Notes: generated by a model not told the origin, from the letters alone. Shown: positions 15,737 through 26,920, numbered from the stretch's first letter. The stretch is DNA of 64,000 nucleotides from Alteromonadales bacterium alter-6D02 (GCA_002835545.1 PIZK01000023.1:1-64000); one strand, 5' to 3'. A program made the numbers and translations.

Positions 15737-18658
15737 ATGTTCGTCAGTAATGATTCCACCGCAGGAACAGTTAAGCGCTTTATGTTTTTAATAACATTAT
15801 GCTTGATCCCAATAGTCGTTTCTGTCTCTATTTATGAACATGCCGCCTACAAACAGTATCAAAGCCACAAAGACAATCAAATCCGCCAACAATTATTAAT
15901 TTACCGCACAAACATAGAAAGTATAATCACTCAAAACTTAATGCTTGCCCAAGGGCTTGCCGATTACATTGCGATCAAACCCGATATTTCACAAGTGGAA
16001 TTTGAGGAGTATGTCACTAGGTTGTTATCAAAAGATAATCAAATAAGTCACTTTGGCGCTGCACGTAATTTAATAATAAGTCATATTTATCCAGTAAAAG
16101 GCAATCAAGCGGCTTTGGGCTTAGATTATAGAGACAACAAACAGCAATTTAAAACAGTCTCTCAAGCAGTGACCCTAAACCAAACAATCATTGCTGGTCC
16201 ATTAGAATTGGTTCAGGGGGGAATTGGTTTGATCGGCCGTATCCCAATAAAAACAATAAATGAAGACTGGGGGGTATTGTCTGTAGTACTCAACCTGCAA
16301 TCGATTTTGATAAAATCAAACATAGAAAGTCCGTCTATTAATGTCGCCATCCGTGGCAAAGATGGTGCTGGCGTACTGGGTGATACATTTCACGGAACAG
16401 CTCTATTATTCGCTCAAAGTGACTTAGTAGAAACAATCAAACTGCCCTACGGTGAATGGCAAATCGTTGGACAGGCCTCTGAAAATTGGCCCAGATATAA
16501 AACTCACCCACTTGTTTGGTTAATTACTATCACCTTAATCATCCTGTGCTTCATACTGATTATTCAACGCGTACGAACCCAGCGGGTCTATTATCACTCT
16601 CTTGCGATGAAGTTGCGCTCAGAAAAGAAATTTAGAGCATTTTTCACTAACCATACTGCGCCGATGCTTATTATAAAGCCAGGTGGTGAAATTACCGGTG
16701 CCAACGATGCCGCAGCTTCACTATACGATTACGACAAGAGTCAGCTAACTCAGTTAAATATTTCTCAGTTACATACCTTTAGTAATCAACAATCGGCTTT
16801 ATTTCTAGGACCCAATAACAATCTATCTATCCCTACGTTCACCGCAAGTCGTCAATGCCGTGATGGTTCAGTAAAACAGATTCAAATAAACTCTGCGCCG
16901 ATATATTTTGAAGGTCAGAAACTGTATTTCACTATTCTGAGCGACATTACCGAACGGTTTGAATTGGAAAGAAAGCTAAAATTAGACGCGCAAGTTTTTG
17001 AATATTCCCAAGAAGGCATATTGATCACAGATCATAATAAAAAAATAATATCTATCAATAAGGCTTATACGGAAATAACGGGCTATCAACTCAGCGATGT
17101 ATTTGGCAAAACTCCACCAATGCTCACTTCAGGTATTCATGATGAATTATTTTACAAAAAAATTTTTGAACAATTGGCCAATAAAGGTTTTTGGAAAGGA
17201 GAGATCAAGAATCGTAAAGCAAATGGTGCTATCTTTTCAAAGCTATTATCCATCAGCAAAGTAAACAACGATCAAGGAGAAACGGTTAATTACGTCATAG
17301 TTTTTTCGGATATCACCAAACTAAAACAATCCGAAAAGCATCTTGATCAGCTTGCACATTATGATACGTTGACAGGCTTGCCTAATCGCAATTTATTAAA
17401 ATCACGCCTTCATCATGCAATCAAAAATGCGAAACGACTGAACACCAAAGTTGCGGTAATGTTTCTAGACCTAGATCGTTTTAAAATAATTAACGATAGC
17501 TTAGGTCACATGGCTGGAGATGAATTATTACGCCATGCTTCGACTAGATTGGTACAGCAAATCCGAGAAACAGATACGTTAGCTCGTATTGGTGGCGATG
17601 AATTTGTTGTGCTTTTAGAGAATGTTAATTGCCCGGATCGATTAAGCAACATTGCAGATAAATTAATTAATGAGTTAAATAAACCTTTTATTATTGCTGA
17701 AGATCAAGAAGTGTATATTGGCGCATCAATCGGTTTAAGTACCTACCCAGGTGATGCCACAGAGCCTGAGCAATTAGTGTCTTATGCTGACGCGGCGATG
17801 TATAAAGCAAAGCAAATGGGTCGTAACTCTTTTTATCGCTATACGCCTCAAATCACCTATATAGCCAATGAAAAACTCAGGCTATCTACAGAAATCAAGA
17901 ATGCACTAATTTGTAATCAATTCGTTTTATTTTATCAACCACAAATCAACCTAGCGTCTACGCGTATCATTGGTGCGGAAGCATTGATACGTTGGAAGCA
18001 CCCGATTGATGGCATTATTACACCAGATAGGTTCATTGATATCGCAGAAGATGCTGGCGTGATTCATCAATTAACCTTATGGGTTATTGAGCAAGCCTGT
18101 ATTCAGTTAAATCGCTGGCAAAAAAACTTTGCTGATTTAACTATCTCTGTAAATATATCAGCAAACGATTTTACCAATATTCATTTTGTCAGTGAGGTAG
18201 AAGCTATCCTAGATAAATTTTCAGCGATCAGAGCAGAACAGTTAGAGTTTGAAATAGTAGAAAACGTTATCATGGAAAATATTGGTGATGCAGTCTCAAT
18301 GTTGGAACAGTTTAGAAGTATGGGCATCAGTGTAGCTATCGATGACTTTGGTACCGGCTATTCTTCACTTTCATATTTGCGGAACTTACCAGCAGATAAA
18401 CTAAAGATTGATCGCAGCTTTATTCAAGATATCGAACCTGATGGTACAGGAGCTGAAATAGTGCTATCAGCGATTGGTCTAGCGAAGAACTTCCATTTAG
18501 AACTCGTTGCTGAAGGGGTTGAATTACAACACCAAGCTGACTTTTTAAAACAACAAGGCTGTCAAACGGTTCAAGGTTACTTATTCGGAAAACCAACAGC
18601 GATTGAAGAATTCGAAAGGCACGTCTTACATGACAAAAGAGGTAGCGTTAAACAATAA
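15737..18658 (+). CDS. CHASE-PAS-PAS-GGDEF-EAL membrane protein (c-di-GMP turnover)
   Basis: 973 aa. A helix at about 15-33 and another at about 257-276 enclose a periplasmic CHASE-type sensor domain (about 45-250). Two PAS domains follow (about 297-405 and 415-530), then GGDEF (619-623, with an intact RETD inhibitory site at 610-613) and EAL (748-750, with DDFGTGYSS and KIDRSF). All key residues for both diguanylate cyclase and phosphodiesterase chemistry are present. The intact I-site suggests product-inhibited synthesis, while the EAL domain could degrade c-di-GMP. Ribosome site AAGGAAG precedes the ATG. It is a single-gene unit ended by a strong hairpin. Confidence 0.94.
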   Translation: MFVSNDSTAGTVKRFMFLITLCLIPIVVSVSIYEHAAYKQYQSHKDNQIRQQLLIYRTNIESIITQNLMLAQGLADYIAIKPDISQVEFEEYVTRLLSKDNQISHFGAARNLIISHIYPVKGNQAALGLDYRDNKQQFKTVSQAVTLNQTIIAGPLELVQGGIGLIGRIPIKTINEDWGVLSVVLNLQSILIKSNIESPSINVAIRGKDGAGVLGDTFHGTALLFAQSDLVETIKLPYGEWQIVGQASENWPRYKTHPLVWLITITLIILCFILIIQRVRTQRVYYHSLAMKLRSEKKFRAFFTNHTAPMLIIKPGGEITGANDAAASLYDYDKSQLTQLNISQLHTFSNQQSALFLGPNNNLSIPTFTASRQCRDGSVKQIQINSAPIYFEGQKLYFTILSDITERFELERKLKLDAQVFEYSQEGILITDHNKKIISINKAYTEITGYQLSDVFGKTPPMLTSGIHDELFYKKIFEQLANKGFWKGEIKNRKANGAIFSKLLSISKVNNDQGETVNYVIVFSDITKLKQSEKHLDQLAHYDTLTGLPNRNLLKSRLHHAIKNAKRLNTKVAVMFLDLDRFKIINDSLGHMAGDELLRHASTRLVQQIRETDTLARIGGDEFVVLLENVNCPDRLSNIADKLINELNKPFIIAEDQEVYIGASIGLSTYPGDATEPEQLVSYADAAMYKAKQMGRNSFYRYTPQITYIANEKLRLSTEIKNALICNQFVLFYQPQINLASTRIIGAEALIRWKHPIDGIITPDRFIDIAEDAGVIHQLTLWVIEQACIQLNRWQKNFADLTISVNISANDFTNIHFVSEVEAILDKFSAIRAEQLEFEIVENVIMENIGDAVSMLEQFRSMGISVAIDDFGTGYSSLSYLRNLPADKLKIDRSFIQDIEPDGTGAEIVLSAIGLAKNFHLELVAEGVELQHQADFLKQQGCQTVQGYLFGKPTAIEEFERHVLHDKRGSVKQ

Positions 18659-18683
18659 AAAGCGACTTCTAGAGTCGCTTTTT
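18657..18683. terminator. Bidirectional terminator between the GGDEF-EAL gene and tRNA-Ser
   Basis: Stem AAAAAGCGACT / AGTCGCTTTTT with a 5-nt loop. The A-run and T-run flank a GC core, so it can terminate the + gene and the minus-strand tRNA transcript. It overlaps the stop codon of the + gene. Confidence 0.85.
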
Positions 18684-18694
18684 ATAAGAATAGA

Positions 18695-18782
18695 TGGCGG
18701 TGAAGGAGGGATTCGAACCCTCGATACGTTTCCGTATACACACTTTCCAGGCGTGCTCCTTCGGCCACTCGGACACTTCACC
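18695..18782 (-). tRNA. tRNA-Ser (anticodon GGA)
   Basis: On the minus strand an 88-nt serine tRNA starts GGTGAAGTGTCCGAGTGGC, has an anticodon loop CTGGAAA (GGA), a long variable arm (GTATACGGAAACGTATC), the GGTTCGAATCC T-arm and an encoded CCA end. The acceptor stem GGTGAAG pairs with CTTCACC. It reads UCC/UCU serine codons. It lies downstream of nadA on the same strand. Confidence 0.97.
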
Positions 18783-18867
18783 TAAGAATCAATCGGAATT
18801 GATAATGGCGCTAGTCTAGGCTAAACGCCAAATTAAAGCAATGCTTGAATAATCAAGTGATTATTTA

Positions 18868-19932
18868 TCAAGCATTTCCTTTTACTTTCATCTTTAATTC
18901 TGCTGCAAAATCTAACATACGACGTAGTGGAACTAATGCGCCTTCGCGTAATGATTCATCAACGAAGATTTCATGCTCGACAGGGTTAGGGTTAGTTAAT
19001 GCATTTTCAATCGCTGCTAAGCCATTCATTGCCATCCAAGGACAGTTAGCACAAGAACGACATGTCGCGCCCTCACCTGCTGTTGGCGCTGCAATAAAAG
19101 TTTTATTTGGCATTAACTGCTTCATCTTATAAAAGATACCGCGATCGGTAGCAACGATAAATGTTTCTTTATCTGAGTCTTGTGCTGCTTTAATTAACTG
19201 GCTTGTTGAACCCACAGAATCTGCTAATGCAACAATCTCAGCAGGCGACTCAGGGTGAACCAATACTTGTGCTTCTGGGTAGACAGCTTGCATATCTTTT
19301 AGCGCTTTAGTTTTAAATTCATCATGAACAATACAATCACCCTGCCACAACAGCATGTCGGCACCTGTTTCACGTTGAATGTATCCACCTAAATGTCTAT
19401 CTGGGCCCCAGATAATCTTTTTCCCTTGTTCATCAAGATGCTCGACAATTTCAAGAGCGATGCTTGAAGTGACGATCCAGTCAGCACGCTTTTTAACGGC
19501 CGCTGAAGTATTCGCATAAACGACAACGGTACGATCAGGGTGTTGATCACAAAAAGCACTAAATTCATCAATAGGACAACCGACATCCAACGAACACGTC
19601 GCTTCAAGTGTTGGCATTAATACCGTTTTTTCAGGGCTAAGAATCTTGGAGGTTTCCCCCATAAATTTAACACCGGCAACGATTAACTTATCAGCAGGGT
19701 GTTCTGCACCAAAACGAGCCATCTCTAACGAGTCAGAAACACAACCGCCAGTTTCTTCGGCTAGCGCTTGGATTTCAGGATCGGTGTAATAATGCGCAAC
19801 TAGTACAGCGTTTTGCTCTTTAAGTAAACGTTTAATATTCTCACGATATTTTGCCGTTTGGTCTTGCGATAAAGGAACGGGTTTCGCTGGGAACGGATAA
19901 TCTAATTCGCGCTTTTCTGGAATATCTAACAT
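18868..19932 (-). CDS. nadA: Quinolinate synthase NadA
   Basis: Condenses iminoaspartate with dihydroxyacetone phosphate to quinolinate for NAD biosynthesis; it is a cytosolic 4Fe-4S enzyme. 354 aa. The three cluster ligands fall at C113 (ATCSLDVGC), C200 (GDCIVH) and C297 in the CRSCANC motif, the same numbering as in E. coli NadA. Substrate motifs [19 protein letters not shown] and [18 protein letters not shown] are present. No nadB or nadC is adjacent. Confidence 0.98.
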   Translation of the reverse strand: MLDIPEKRELDYPFPAKPVPLSQDQTAKYRENIKRLLKEQNAVLVAHYYTDPEIQALAEETGGCVSDSLEMARFGAEHPADKLIVAGVKFMGETSKILSPEKTVLMPTLEATCSLDVGCPIDEFSAFCDQHPDRTVVVYANTSAAVKKRADWIVTSSIALEIVEHLDEQGKKIIWGPDRHLGGYIQRETGADMLLWQGDCIVHDEFKTKALKDMQAVYPEAQVLVHPESPAEIVALADSVGSTSQLIKAAQDSDKETFIVATDRGIFYKMKQLMPNKTFIAAPTAGEGATCRSCANCPWMAMNGLAAIENALTNPNPVEHEIFVDESLREGALVPLRRMLDFAAELKMKVKGNA

Positions 19933-20173
19933 TGCTTTACTACCTAACTGGCTTACACATAATTATTTGCGCCCGATTATAATCGAAAGCGATCCAAATG
20001 GTAATAACCCAATAGTGCAAAATTAGCCGAATCTAAGTATTTACTATTAAAACAATGTATAGCTTATACTTTTTTTATCTAATTAGACCACTATATTCCT
20101 TGGTTTTGTTTGAACTTTGTTGCAAAGACGTTGTAAACTCGGGACAACTAGTTAAAAAGTAGGTAGGAAGAAC

Positions 20174-20830
20174 ATGTCAGACAACTATAAAATATTGATT
20201 GCCGATGACCATCCGTTATTTCGCAATGCGCTACGTCAAGCACTAGAGTCGGCTTATCCTGACACGCAATGGCTGGAAGCCGAGTCTGCAGATTCTTTGC
20301 AGGCAGTACTAGAAGATGATAATCAACTTGATTTAGTTATCTTAGATTTACAAATGCCAGGTTCACACGGGTATTCAACCCTGATTCATTTACGTAGTCA
20401 CTTTCCAACTATTCCTGTTGTGGTTATTTCAGCTCATGAAGATAATAATACCATCGCAAAATCTATGCATTACGGTAGCTGTGGATTTATTCCTAAATCT
20501 ACATCGATGGAAAAGTTAGCAGATGCTTTAGATCAAATCTTACAGGGTGAAACGTGGATCCCTGAAGGTATCGATCTTTCAGAGAAGAATGTGTCTAGTG
20601 AAGGCGACTTTGCAAACCGCCTTTCTGAGTTAACTCCTCAACAATATAAAGTATTGCAAATGTTTGGTGAAGGCTTACTCAACAAACAAATTGCCTACGA
20701 TTTAGATGTATCAGAAGCGACGATTAAAGCTCACGCAACGGCTATCTTTAGAAAGCTAAATGTACGTAATCGCACACAAGCGGTAATTGCTTTATCTCAA
20801 TTAGAAGTGACGCATCAACCACCTGAATAG
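20174..20830 (+). CDS. crbR: LuxR-family response regulator, CrbR-like regulator of acetate metabolism
   Basis: 218 aa. A receiver domain (about 1-125) carries the acidic pair DD11-12, phospho-acceptor D58 (VILDLQMPG) and Lys in IPKS. A LuxR/NarL helix-turn-helix follows (about 152-210: LTPQQYKVLQMF, LNKQIAYDLDVSEATIKAH). It is convergent with the CrbS-type sensor gene and lies 3.8 kb from acs. In Vibrio and Pseudomonas the CrbS/CrbR pair activates acs, so this is the probable target. Ribosome site AGGTAGGAAG precedes the start. Confidence 0.88.
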   Translation: MSDNYKILIADDHPLFRNALRQALESAYPDTQWLEAESADSLQAVLEDDNQLDLVILDLQMPGSHGYSTLIHLRSHFPTIPVVVISAHEDNNTIAKSMHYGSCGFIPKSTSMEKLADALDQILQGETWIPEGIDLSEKNVSSEGDFANRLSELTPQQYKVLQMFGEGLLNKQIAYDLDVSEATIKAHATAIFRKLNVRNRTQAVIALSQLEVTHQPPE

Positions 20831-20846
20831 GTTTTACCTGTTCAGT

Positions 20847-20875
20847 AAAAAGGGTTGCCAAGGCAACCCTTTTTT
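20847..20875. terminator. Bidirectional terminator between crbR and crbS
   Basis: Stem AAAAAGGGTTGCC / GGCAACCCTTTTTT with a minimal AA centre. It lies between the convergent stop codons of crbR and crbS and has T-runs for both directions. Confidence 0.88.
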
Positions 20876-20951
20876 ATGCACTAACATTTATACCAACTCG
20901 CACCTATTGGCTATAAGACTGCCAAATAAATACAGACAGCCTATCGGGTCG

Positions 20952-23900
20952 TTAAATCAAACCTGATATCACTGCACGCAGCGCTGCAGGACGAACCATT
21001 TTCGCCATGTATCGATAGTTTTTAGACTCGACTTCTTCAACCAATTCCTTGCGTGTATCAGCTGTGATCAAGACACCCGGAATTTGATGTTGATATTTTT
21101 CACGCAATGCTTCCATTGCATCTAACCCCGTTTTATCATCGTCTAGATGAAAGTCTGCTAGCATTACATCGGGCAGCTCACCAGACTCTTCAATTAAAGT
21201 GATCGCATGTTCTAAGCTCTCGGCAAGTAAGACCTCACATTTCCATCGTTGAAGTAACAAATCGAGACCAACTAGAATTTTTTCTTCGTTATCGATACAT
21301 AAAACTTTGACCCCTGCAAGCTGAGTATTACCAAGGCTGGCCAAAGGTTTGGCCGCCTGTGGTTTATAATTCTTAACAATGGGAACAGTGATGGCAAATA
21401 CAGACCCTCTATCAACTTCTGATCGTAAACTTAATTCATGCCCCAAGACTTTACTGATTCGATCGGCGATGGCTAAGCCCAACCCTAAGCCATTGCGATC
21501 GTAGACCGAGCTATTCTCCAATCGCTGAAACTCACAAAAGATTTCTTTAACTTTATCCTGTGGAATCCCCTTACCCTGATCCCACACTTCAATACGAATT
21601 GTGTTTCCAACATGACGACAGCCAAGTAACACTTTACCGCCACTGCCATATCGAAAAGCGTTGGTCAGGAAATTCTGAACAATTCGGCGTAGTAAGTTGA
21701 TATCACTATGTACAACAGCAGAAGAGGAAACAGTTTTAAACGAGACAGAATAATCAGCAGCCATAGCACCGAATTCAGCATCAAAATTATTTAATAATTC
21801 AGACACCGCAAAGTCACCGACATTAACTTCGATGGCATCAGATTCCAACTTAGAAATATCGAGTAAATCAGCAAGTAACTGCCCAGAAGCTTTTAAAGAG
21901 TCAGCAATGTGACGAACCGTTTCTTGAACCTGAGGCTCCGCGCTTTCGTGTTGTAGCAATGAGGCGGTAAATAACCGAGCGGCATTAAGTGGTTGCATCA
22001 AGTCATGACCGATCGCGGCCATAAAACGTGTTTTACTCAGATTAACTTGATCGACTTTAGCTTTCGCATCAGTAAGATTCTCATTAGCAAGTTCCAACTC
22101 CATGGTTCTGGCTAATACACGGGCTTCTAATTCTTCTTTGGCACGCACAAGTTCCCGCTCAACTTCACGGTATTGTGTAATGTCAGAAAAAGTTGTCACA
22201 AAACCACCGTTAGGCATAGGGTTTCCTTGCATCTTAATTACCTTACCATCGGGGCGGGTACGCTCGAAATAATAAGAAATTCCTTGCTTGACTCGCTCCA
22301 TGCGTCGGGATACATGATCTTCAACGTTCCCCTCGCCACAAAAACCGCGCAGTGAATTAAATCGAATAAGTTCGGCAATAGGCTTGCCCACTTCCAGAAA
22401 GCCCGGTGGATAATTAAATAGATCTGCATACCGTTGATTCCATGCCATCAAGTTATGGTGCTCATCAATCACACTCATACCCTCGCTGGCATGTTCAATC
22501 GCGCTTTGCATTAGCTTCTGACTGGTTAGTATTTTAGATGAGGCTTCATCAATTAACTCGACTAAGTCATCCAGTGGCATATCACGCCCTTCTAGAACAG
22601 AGTGCATGACAAGGGATGCGGAGGACGTACCAATGACGGAAGAAAGTAACAGTTCAGTGTGGTCAATAAAAGCAGTTCCAGCGGCCTTATTCCAGTTATA
22701 ATGGCCTTGATACTTCCCATCAAAGGCATGGTAACTATCTAAAGCACGTTCCCTGCCAATAAAACGACTGGCAAGCATTAACAGCTCTTGTTCAGAAACT
22801 GCAGCGCCCTTCACTGCCTTTTCATGGGTTAACCTGTCAACAAACACACCCGCTTGCATACGTTCGCGTACGCTTGATCGGAAAATCAGAGAGCCCCAAA
22901 TATAAAACATGCAATTAACGGCTAAACTGACAAAAATCCAGTTGTAACTTGGTTGAATTTCACTAAGCCATTCCATCGAATGTAATAAATCAATATTCCC
23001 TTTCATTGGCTTGAATAAAGTGTAGAACCAAATAAATAAACCAACAACTAAACCAATATACACCCCTTTTCTGTTACCGTGCTTCCAATAAACGGCACCA
23101 ATTAAACCCGGCAAGATCTGAATAAACACACCAAAAGAAATTTGCCCTAAATTAGCTAGTGAGTTTTGATAGGAAACATTGTTATAAAACAGCCACCCAA
23201 GACCAAGCACAATTAAAATAACTAAACGCCGAATATTGAGGATCTTTCTGCTAAATTGACTAAAGCTCCCTTGTTCTATACTGCCAGTTCTTAACAAAAG
23301 GGGCACAACCCATTCATTGCTTACCATAATAGATATAGTGAGTGCAGCAACAATCACCATACCTGTCGCAGCCGAAACAGCACCTAAAAAGCCAAGAAAG
23401 GCGGTGTTTTCAAAACCAAGTGCCAACGGTAAAGAGATAACATAAGTATCAGCAGAAATACTTGGATCGAGAATCAATTTTCCCGCAAGGGCTATTGGCA
23501 AAACAAACAGACCAGCTAGAAACAGATAGGTAGGAAAAACCCAGCGACTCTTTTTAAGCTCTTCTTCATTATCTGACTCGACCATCATGGTATGGAATTC
23601 ACGTGGCATACAAAGGAATGCAGCCATCATGACCACTGTTTGTGCAAATAGAGAAGACCATGAATATAAATTACTCTCATGGTTAATAAGGTTGTTGTCT
23701 TTCGCTTGATTCCAAATGTCAGTAAAACCATCAAAGTGAACATAACAAACAACAAAACCAATCAACAAGAAAGCCACAAGCTTGACCACAGATTCAAAAG
23801 CGATAGCCAACATCAGCCCTGGATGATGCTCAGTAGCATCTAGCTTGCGAGTACCAAATAAAATCGTAAAAATGGCCAGAATAAACGCAATACCGAGTCC

Positions 23901-24368
23901 GACTAGCCAAGGTTCTTCAGTGGTTTGTGTATCAAAAATGTAAAAAGTATTGACGATTGCTTTTAATTGAAGCGCAAAATATGGCAACGTCCCAATAACA
24001 GCGATTAGCGTAATAATTGCGGCTAACGCTTGTGATTTACCATAACGAGAAGCGATAAAGTCGGCAATTGATGTAATACGTTGTTCGCGTGTTATTTTTA
24101 AAATCCGGGTTAACAACGGAAAGCAGAAAATAAACAGTAAAATGGGTGCAGCATAAATAGGGATATATGAGAGAAGGCTATCGGCTGACATCCCTACCGT
24201 ACCCAGAAAACTCCATGATGAACAGTAAACCGCTAAAGATAAACCATAAATCATATTCTTGGTGTTACGTTTAAATGCGTTGAAGTGACGATCACCAAGC
24301 CAAGCAACAACAAACAGTAAGCCCATGTAGCCTATTGAGATCAGCACTAATAAAGCACTACTTTCCAT
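20952..24368 (-). CDS. crbS: CrbS-type hybrid sensor histidine kinase with SLC5 transporter domain
   Basis: About 1138 aa from the ATG at 24368, chosen for its AGGAC ribosome site. An in-frame ATG at 24386 has none. The N-terminal ~510 residues are a sodium:solute symporter (SLC5)-like module with about 13 helices. A cytosolic linker and PAS domain (INEHHNLMAWN-type segment; FSDITQY) follow, then a HisKA with GHDLMQPLNAARL, a HATPase (NAFRYGSGG, DQGKGIP, GLGLGLAI) and a C-terminal receiver (MLADFHLDDDKTG). The architecture matches CrbS, which with CrbR controls acetyl-CoA synthetase. The terminal receiver makes a phosphorelay possible. The ligand, presumably acetate or a related small acid, is inferred. 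Confidence 0.9.
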   Translation of the reverse strand: MESSALLVLISIGYMGLLFVVAWLGDRHFNAFKRNTKNMIYGLSLAVYCSSWSFLGTVGMSADSLLSYIPIYAAPILLFIFCFPLLTRILKITREQRITSIADFIASRYGKSQALAAIITLIAVIGTLPYFALQLKAIVNTFYIFDTQTTEEPWLVGLGIAFILAIFTILFGTRKLDATEHHPGLMLAIAFESVVKLVAFLLIGFVVCYVHFDGFTDIWNQAKDNNLINHESNLYSWSSLFAQTVVMMAAFLCMPREFHTMMVESDNEEELKKSRWVFPTYLFLAGLFVLPIALAGKLILDPSISADTYVISLPLALGFENTAFLGFLGAVSAATGMVIVAALTISIMVSNEWVVPLLLRTGSIEQGSFSQFSRKILNIRRLVILIVLGLGWLFYNNVSYQNSLANLGQISFGVFIQILPGLIGAVYWKHGNRKGVYIGLVVGLFIWFYTLFKPMKGNIDLLHSMEWLSEIQPSYNWIFVSLAVNCMFYIWGSLIFRSSVRERMQAGVFVDRLTHEKAVKGAAVSEQELLMLASRFIGRERALDSYHAFDGKYQGHYNWNKAAGTAFIDHTELLLSSVIGTSSASLVMHSVLEGRDMPLDDLVELIDEASSKILTSQKLMQSAIEHASEGMSVIDEHHNLMAWNQRYADLFNYPPGFLEVGKPIAELIRFNSLRGFCGEGNVEDHVSRRMERVKQGISYYFERTRPDGKVIKMQGNPMPNGGFVTTFSDITQYREVERELVRAKEELEARVLARTMELELANENLTDAKAKVDQVNLSKTRFMAAIGHDLMQPLNAARLFTASLLQHESAEPQVQETVRHIADSLKASGQLLADLLDISKLESDAIEVNVGDFAVSELLNNFDAEFGAMAADYSVSFKTVSSSAVVHSDINLLRRIVQNFLTNAFRYGSGGKVLLGCRHVGNTIRIEVWDQGKGIPQDKVKEIFCEFQRLENSSVYDRNGLGLGLAIADRISKVLGHELSLRSEVDRGSVFAITVPIVKNYKPQAAKPLASLGNTQLAGVKVLCIDNEEKILVGLDLLLQRWKCEVLLAESLEHAITLIEESGELPDVMLADFHLDDDKTGLDAMEALREKYQHQIPGVLITADTRKELVEEVESKNYRYMAKMVRPAALRAVISGLI

Positions 24369-24585
24369 ACTAAGTCCTATGCCCATAAATAGAGATTCGG
24401 CTTATCTTAACCAACAATTAACAAAATGTCGCTGTTCGTATGTGGTTTAAAACCTGATAAATAATAAAGATTATTATGTTTTAACCCTAACGTATAATAT
24501 TTAACCACTTTGCACCAGTAACAAATTGAAATTACACTATTTTATGTATTACTATTGAGTATCTTTATAAGTGTTTGCTTGTCTT

Positions 24586-24610
24586 TTAGACACAATATAC
24601 CAATGTCTAA
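24586..24610. promoter_or_regulatory. Inverted repeat upstream of acs, candidate CrbR site
   Basis: Perfect arms TTAGACA (24586-24592) and TGTCTAA (24604-24610) are separated by 11 bp, about 60 bp before the acs start codon. LuxR/NarL-type dimers bind dyads of this kind. Assignment to CrbR rests on context only. Confidence 0.35.
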
Positions 24611-24670
24611 TAGCAGCGAATCACCACAAAATTGATACTTTGAACAATAAATAATAAGAAAGGAACAACC

Positions 24671-26617
24671 ATGACTACAACGGATCTATTTCCTGTATCA
24701 GGCGAGTTTGAACAAAATGCGCTGGTAAACAACACTCAATACGAAGCAATGTATCAAGAATCTATTTCTAACCCAGAAGCATTCTGGGGTGAACATGGTA
24801 AACGTATCGACTGGATCAAACCTTACACACAAGTTAAAAACACCAACTTTGCTGCTCCAAACGTTGACATTCAATGGTTCAAGGACGGTACTCTTAATGC
24901 CTCAGTTAGTTGTCTAGATCGTCACCTTGAAAAAAATGGCGATGACGTAGCAATTATTTGGGAAGGCGATGACGCAAAAGATCAACGTAAAATTACTTAC
25001 CGCGAGCTTCACGCTGAAGTATGTAAGTTTGCCAATGCCCTTAAATCTAAAGGCGTGAAACGTGGTGATGTTGTTTCTATTTACATGCCTATGGTTCCAG
25101 AAGCAGCCGTAGCGATGCTAGCCTGTGCTCGTATTGGTGCTGTTCACTCAGTTATTTTCGGCGGTTTCTCTTCAGAGTCTATTTCTTCTCGTGTAATCGA
25201 TGGTAACGCAAAAGTTATTATTACCGCTGACGAAGGCCCACGTGGTGGTCGTTTCGTACCTCTTAAAGGCAATATCGATGAAGCACTAAACAACCCAAAT
25301 GTAACTTGTGTTGAAACTGTAATCGTTCTTCAACGTACTGGTGGCGACGTTGACTGGGTTGAAGGTCGTGATGTTTGGTGGCACGAAGCAACAGCTGCAG
25401 AGTCAGCTGAGTGTGCTCCTGAAGAAATGAATGCAGAAGACCCACTATTTATTCTTTACACATCAGGTTCTACTGGTACGCCAAAAGGTGTATTACACAC
25501 TACTGGTGGTTACATGGTTTATGCGTCAATGACTCATGAATATGTTTTCGACTACAAAAAAGGCGACGTTTACTGGTGTACAGCCGATGTAGGTTGGATC
25601 ACAGGTCACAGCTACATGGTATATGGTCCATTAGCAAATGGTGCAACTACCGTAATTCATGAAGGTGTACCTAACTACCCTAGCCCATCACGTCTAGGTG
25701 AAATCGTTGATCGTTATAATGTTAATCAACTTTACACAGCGCCAACATTAATTCGTGCATTAATGGCTAAAGGTACTGAGTTCTTCGATAGCTTCGACGG
25801 TAGTTCATTACGTGTTCTTGGTAGTGTTGGTGAGCCGATTAACCCTGAAGCATGGCGCTGGTACAACGACGTTATCGGTAAAGGTAACAGCCCTATCGTT
25901 GATACTTGGTGGCAAACAGAAACTGGTGGTATCTTAATTACTCCACTTCCTGGTGCAACTGCAACTAAACCTGGCTCAGCAACACGTCCATTCTTCGGTG
26001 TACAACCAGCACTTGTCGATGCTGAAGGTAACGTAATCGAAGGCCCTGGTGAAGGTTCTCTTGTTATCACTGACAGCTGGCCTGGTCAAATGCGTAGTGT
26101 TTACGGTGATCACGAGCGCTTCATGATGACTTACTTCCAAACGTTCCATAACATGTACACCACTGGTGACGGCGCACGTCGTGATGAAGATGGTTACTAC
26201 TGGATCACTGGTCGTGTGGATGACGTAATCAACGTTGCTGGTCACCGTATGGGAACTGCTGAAGTTGAGAGCTCATTAGTTGGTCACGAACAAGTTGCTG
26301 AAGCAGCAGTTGTTGGTTACCCGCATGACATCAAAGGTCAAGGTATCTACGCATACGTTACTCTAAACGATGATGTTGAAGAGACTGAAGAATTACGCCG
26401 TGAGTTAGTATTATGGGTACGTAAAGACCTTGGCGCTATCGCAGCACCTGATATGATTCAATGGGCACCAGGTCTTCCTAAGACTCGTTCAGGTAAGATT
26501 ATGCGTCGTGTATTACGTAAGATTGCAGCAAATGAGATTGGTGAATTAGGCGATTCGTCTACACTCGCTGACCCATCGGTAATCGATACACTTATTGGTA
26601 ACCGTCAAAACAAATAG
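24671..26617 (+). CDS. acs: Acetyl-CoA synthetase
   Basis: Activates acetate to acetyl-CoA through acetyl-AMP. 648 aa, the usual Acs length. AMP-binding core [11 protein letters not shown] at about 260, acyl-pocket motif WWQTETGG, hinge region [13 protein letters not shown], and the C-terminal catalytic lysine motif TRSGKIMRR, the lysine acetylated by Pat in relatives. Ribosome site AAAGGAA precedes the ATG. The 284-bp gap to the divergent crbS contains a dyad that could serve the adjacent regulator. Confidence 0.98.
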   Translation: MTTTDLFPVSGEFEQNALVNNTQYEAMYQESISNPEAFWGEHGKRIDWIKPYTQVKNTNFAAPNVDIQWFKDGTLNASVSCLDRHLEKNGDDVAIIWEGDDAKDQRKITYRELHAEVCKFANALKSKGVKRGDVVSIYMPMVPEAAVAMLACARIGAVHSVIFGGFSSESISSRVIDGNAKVIITADEGPRGGRFVPLKGNIDEALNNPNVTCVETVIVLQRTGGDVDWVEGRDVWWHEATAAESAECAPEEMNAEDPLFILYTSGSTGTPKGVLHTTGGYMVYASMTHEYVFDYKKGDVYWCTADVGWITGHSYMVYGPLANGATTVIHEGVPNYPSPSRLGEIVDRYNVNQLYTAPTLIRALMAKGTEFFDSFDGSSLRVLGSVGEPINPEAWRWYNDVIGKGNSPIVDTWWQTETGGILITPLPGATATKPGSATRPFFGVQPALVDAEGNVIEGPGEGSLVITDSWPGQMRSVYGDHERFMMTYFQTFHNMYTTGDGARRDEDGYYWITGRVDDVINVAGHRMGTAEVESSLVGHEQVAEAAVVGYPHDIKGQGIYAYVTLNDDVEETEELRRELVLWVRKDLGAIAAPDMIQWAPGLPKTRSGKIMRRVLRKIAANEIGELGDSSTLADPSVIDTLIGNRQNK

Positions 26618-26637
26618 TTTGTTGACTCAGCCATGAT

Positions 26638-26663
26638 AAAAGGCAGCTTCGGCTGCCTTTTTT
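26638..26663 (+). terminator. Intrinsic terminator of acs
   Basis: Stem AAAAGGCAGC / GCTGCCTTTT with a UUCG-type loop and a T-run, 21 bp after the stop codon. Confidence 0.9.
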
Positions 26664-26920
26664 ATTATGTAAGCTCGCAATACCCTTCATTTACTAGGTT
26701 GTTAACGAATCACGGCCACAGCATCACTTGTAATCGATGAGCTATGTACAAGGCAAACCCAGTTGTAAAAGCCTAATGCGGTCTTTAGCAGTAGCTAATA
26801 CATATAGAGAATAGAACAATGTAATCCATCTCAACACTACACAAAATTGTTTACAGGATCGCTTTCAACCAATACCTTGCCTCTAAGACTTTTAATGTTA
26901 ATTTTGAACGACTGTCCTTG
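26664..26920. other. Non-coding stretch between acs and rstB
   Basis: No convincing frame, RNA gene or strong dyad was found between the acs terminator and the convergent kinase gene. Confidence 0.4.

Noticed and set aside
24520-24560. Sigma-70 promoter for acs (TTGAAA with TTACTA)
   Set aside because: The -10 element is poor and no alternative pair with proper spacing was found, so no promoter is called.
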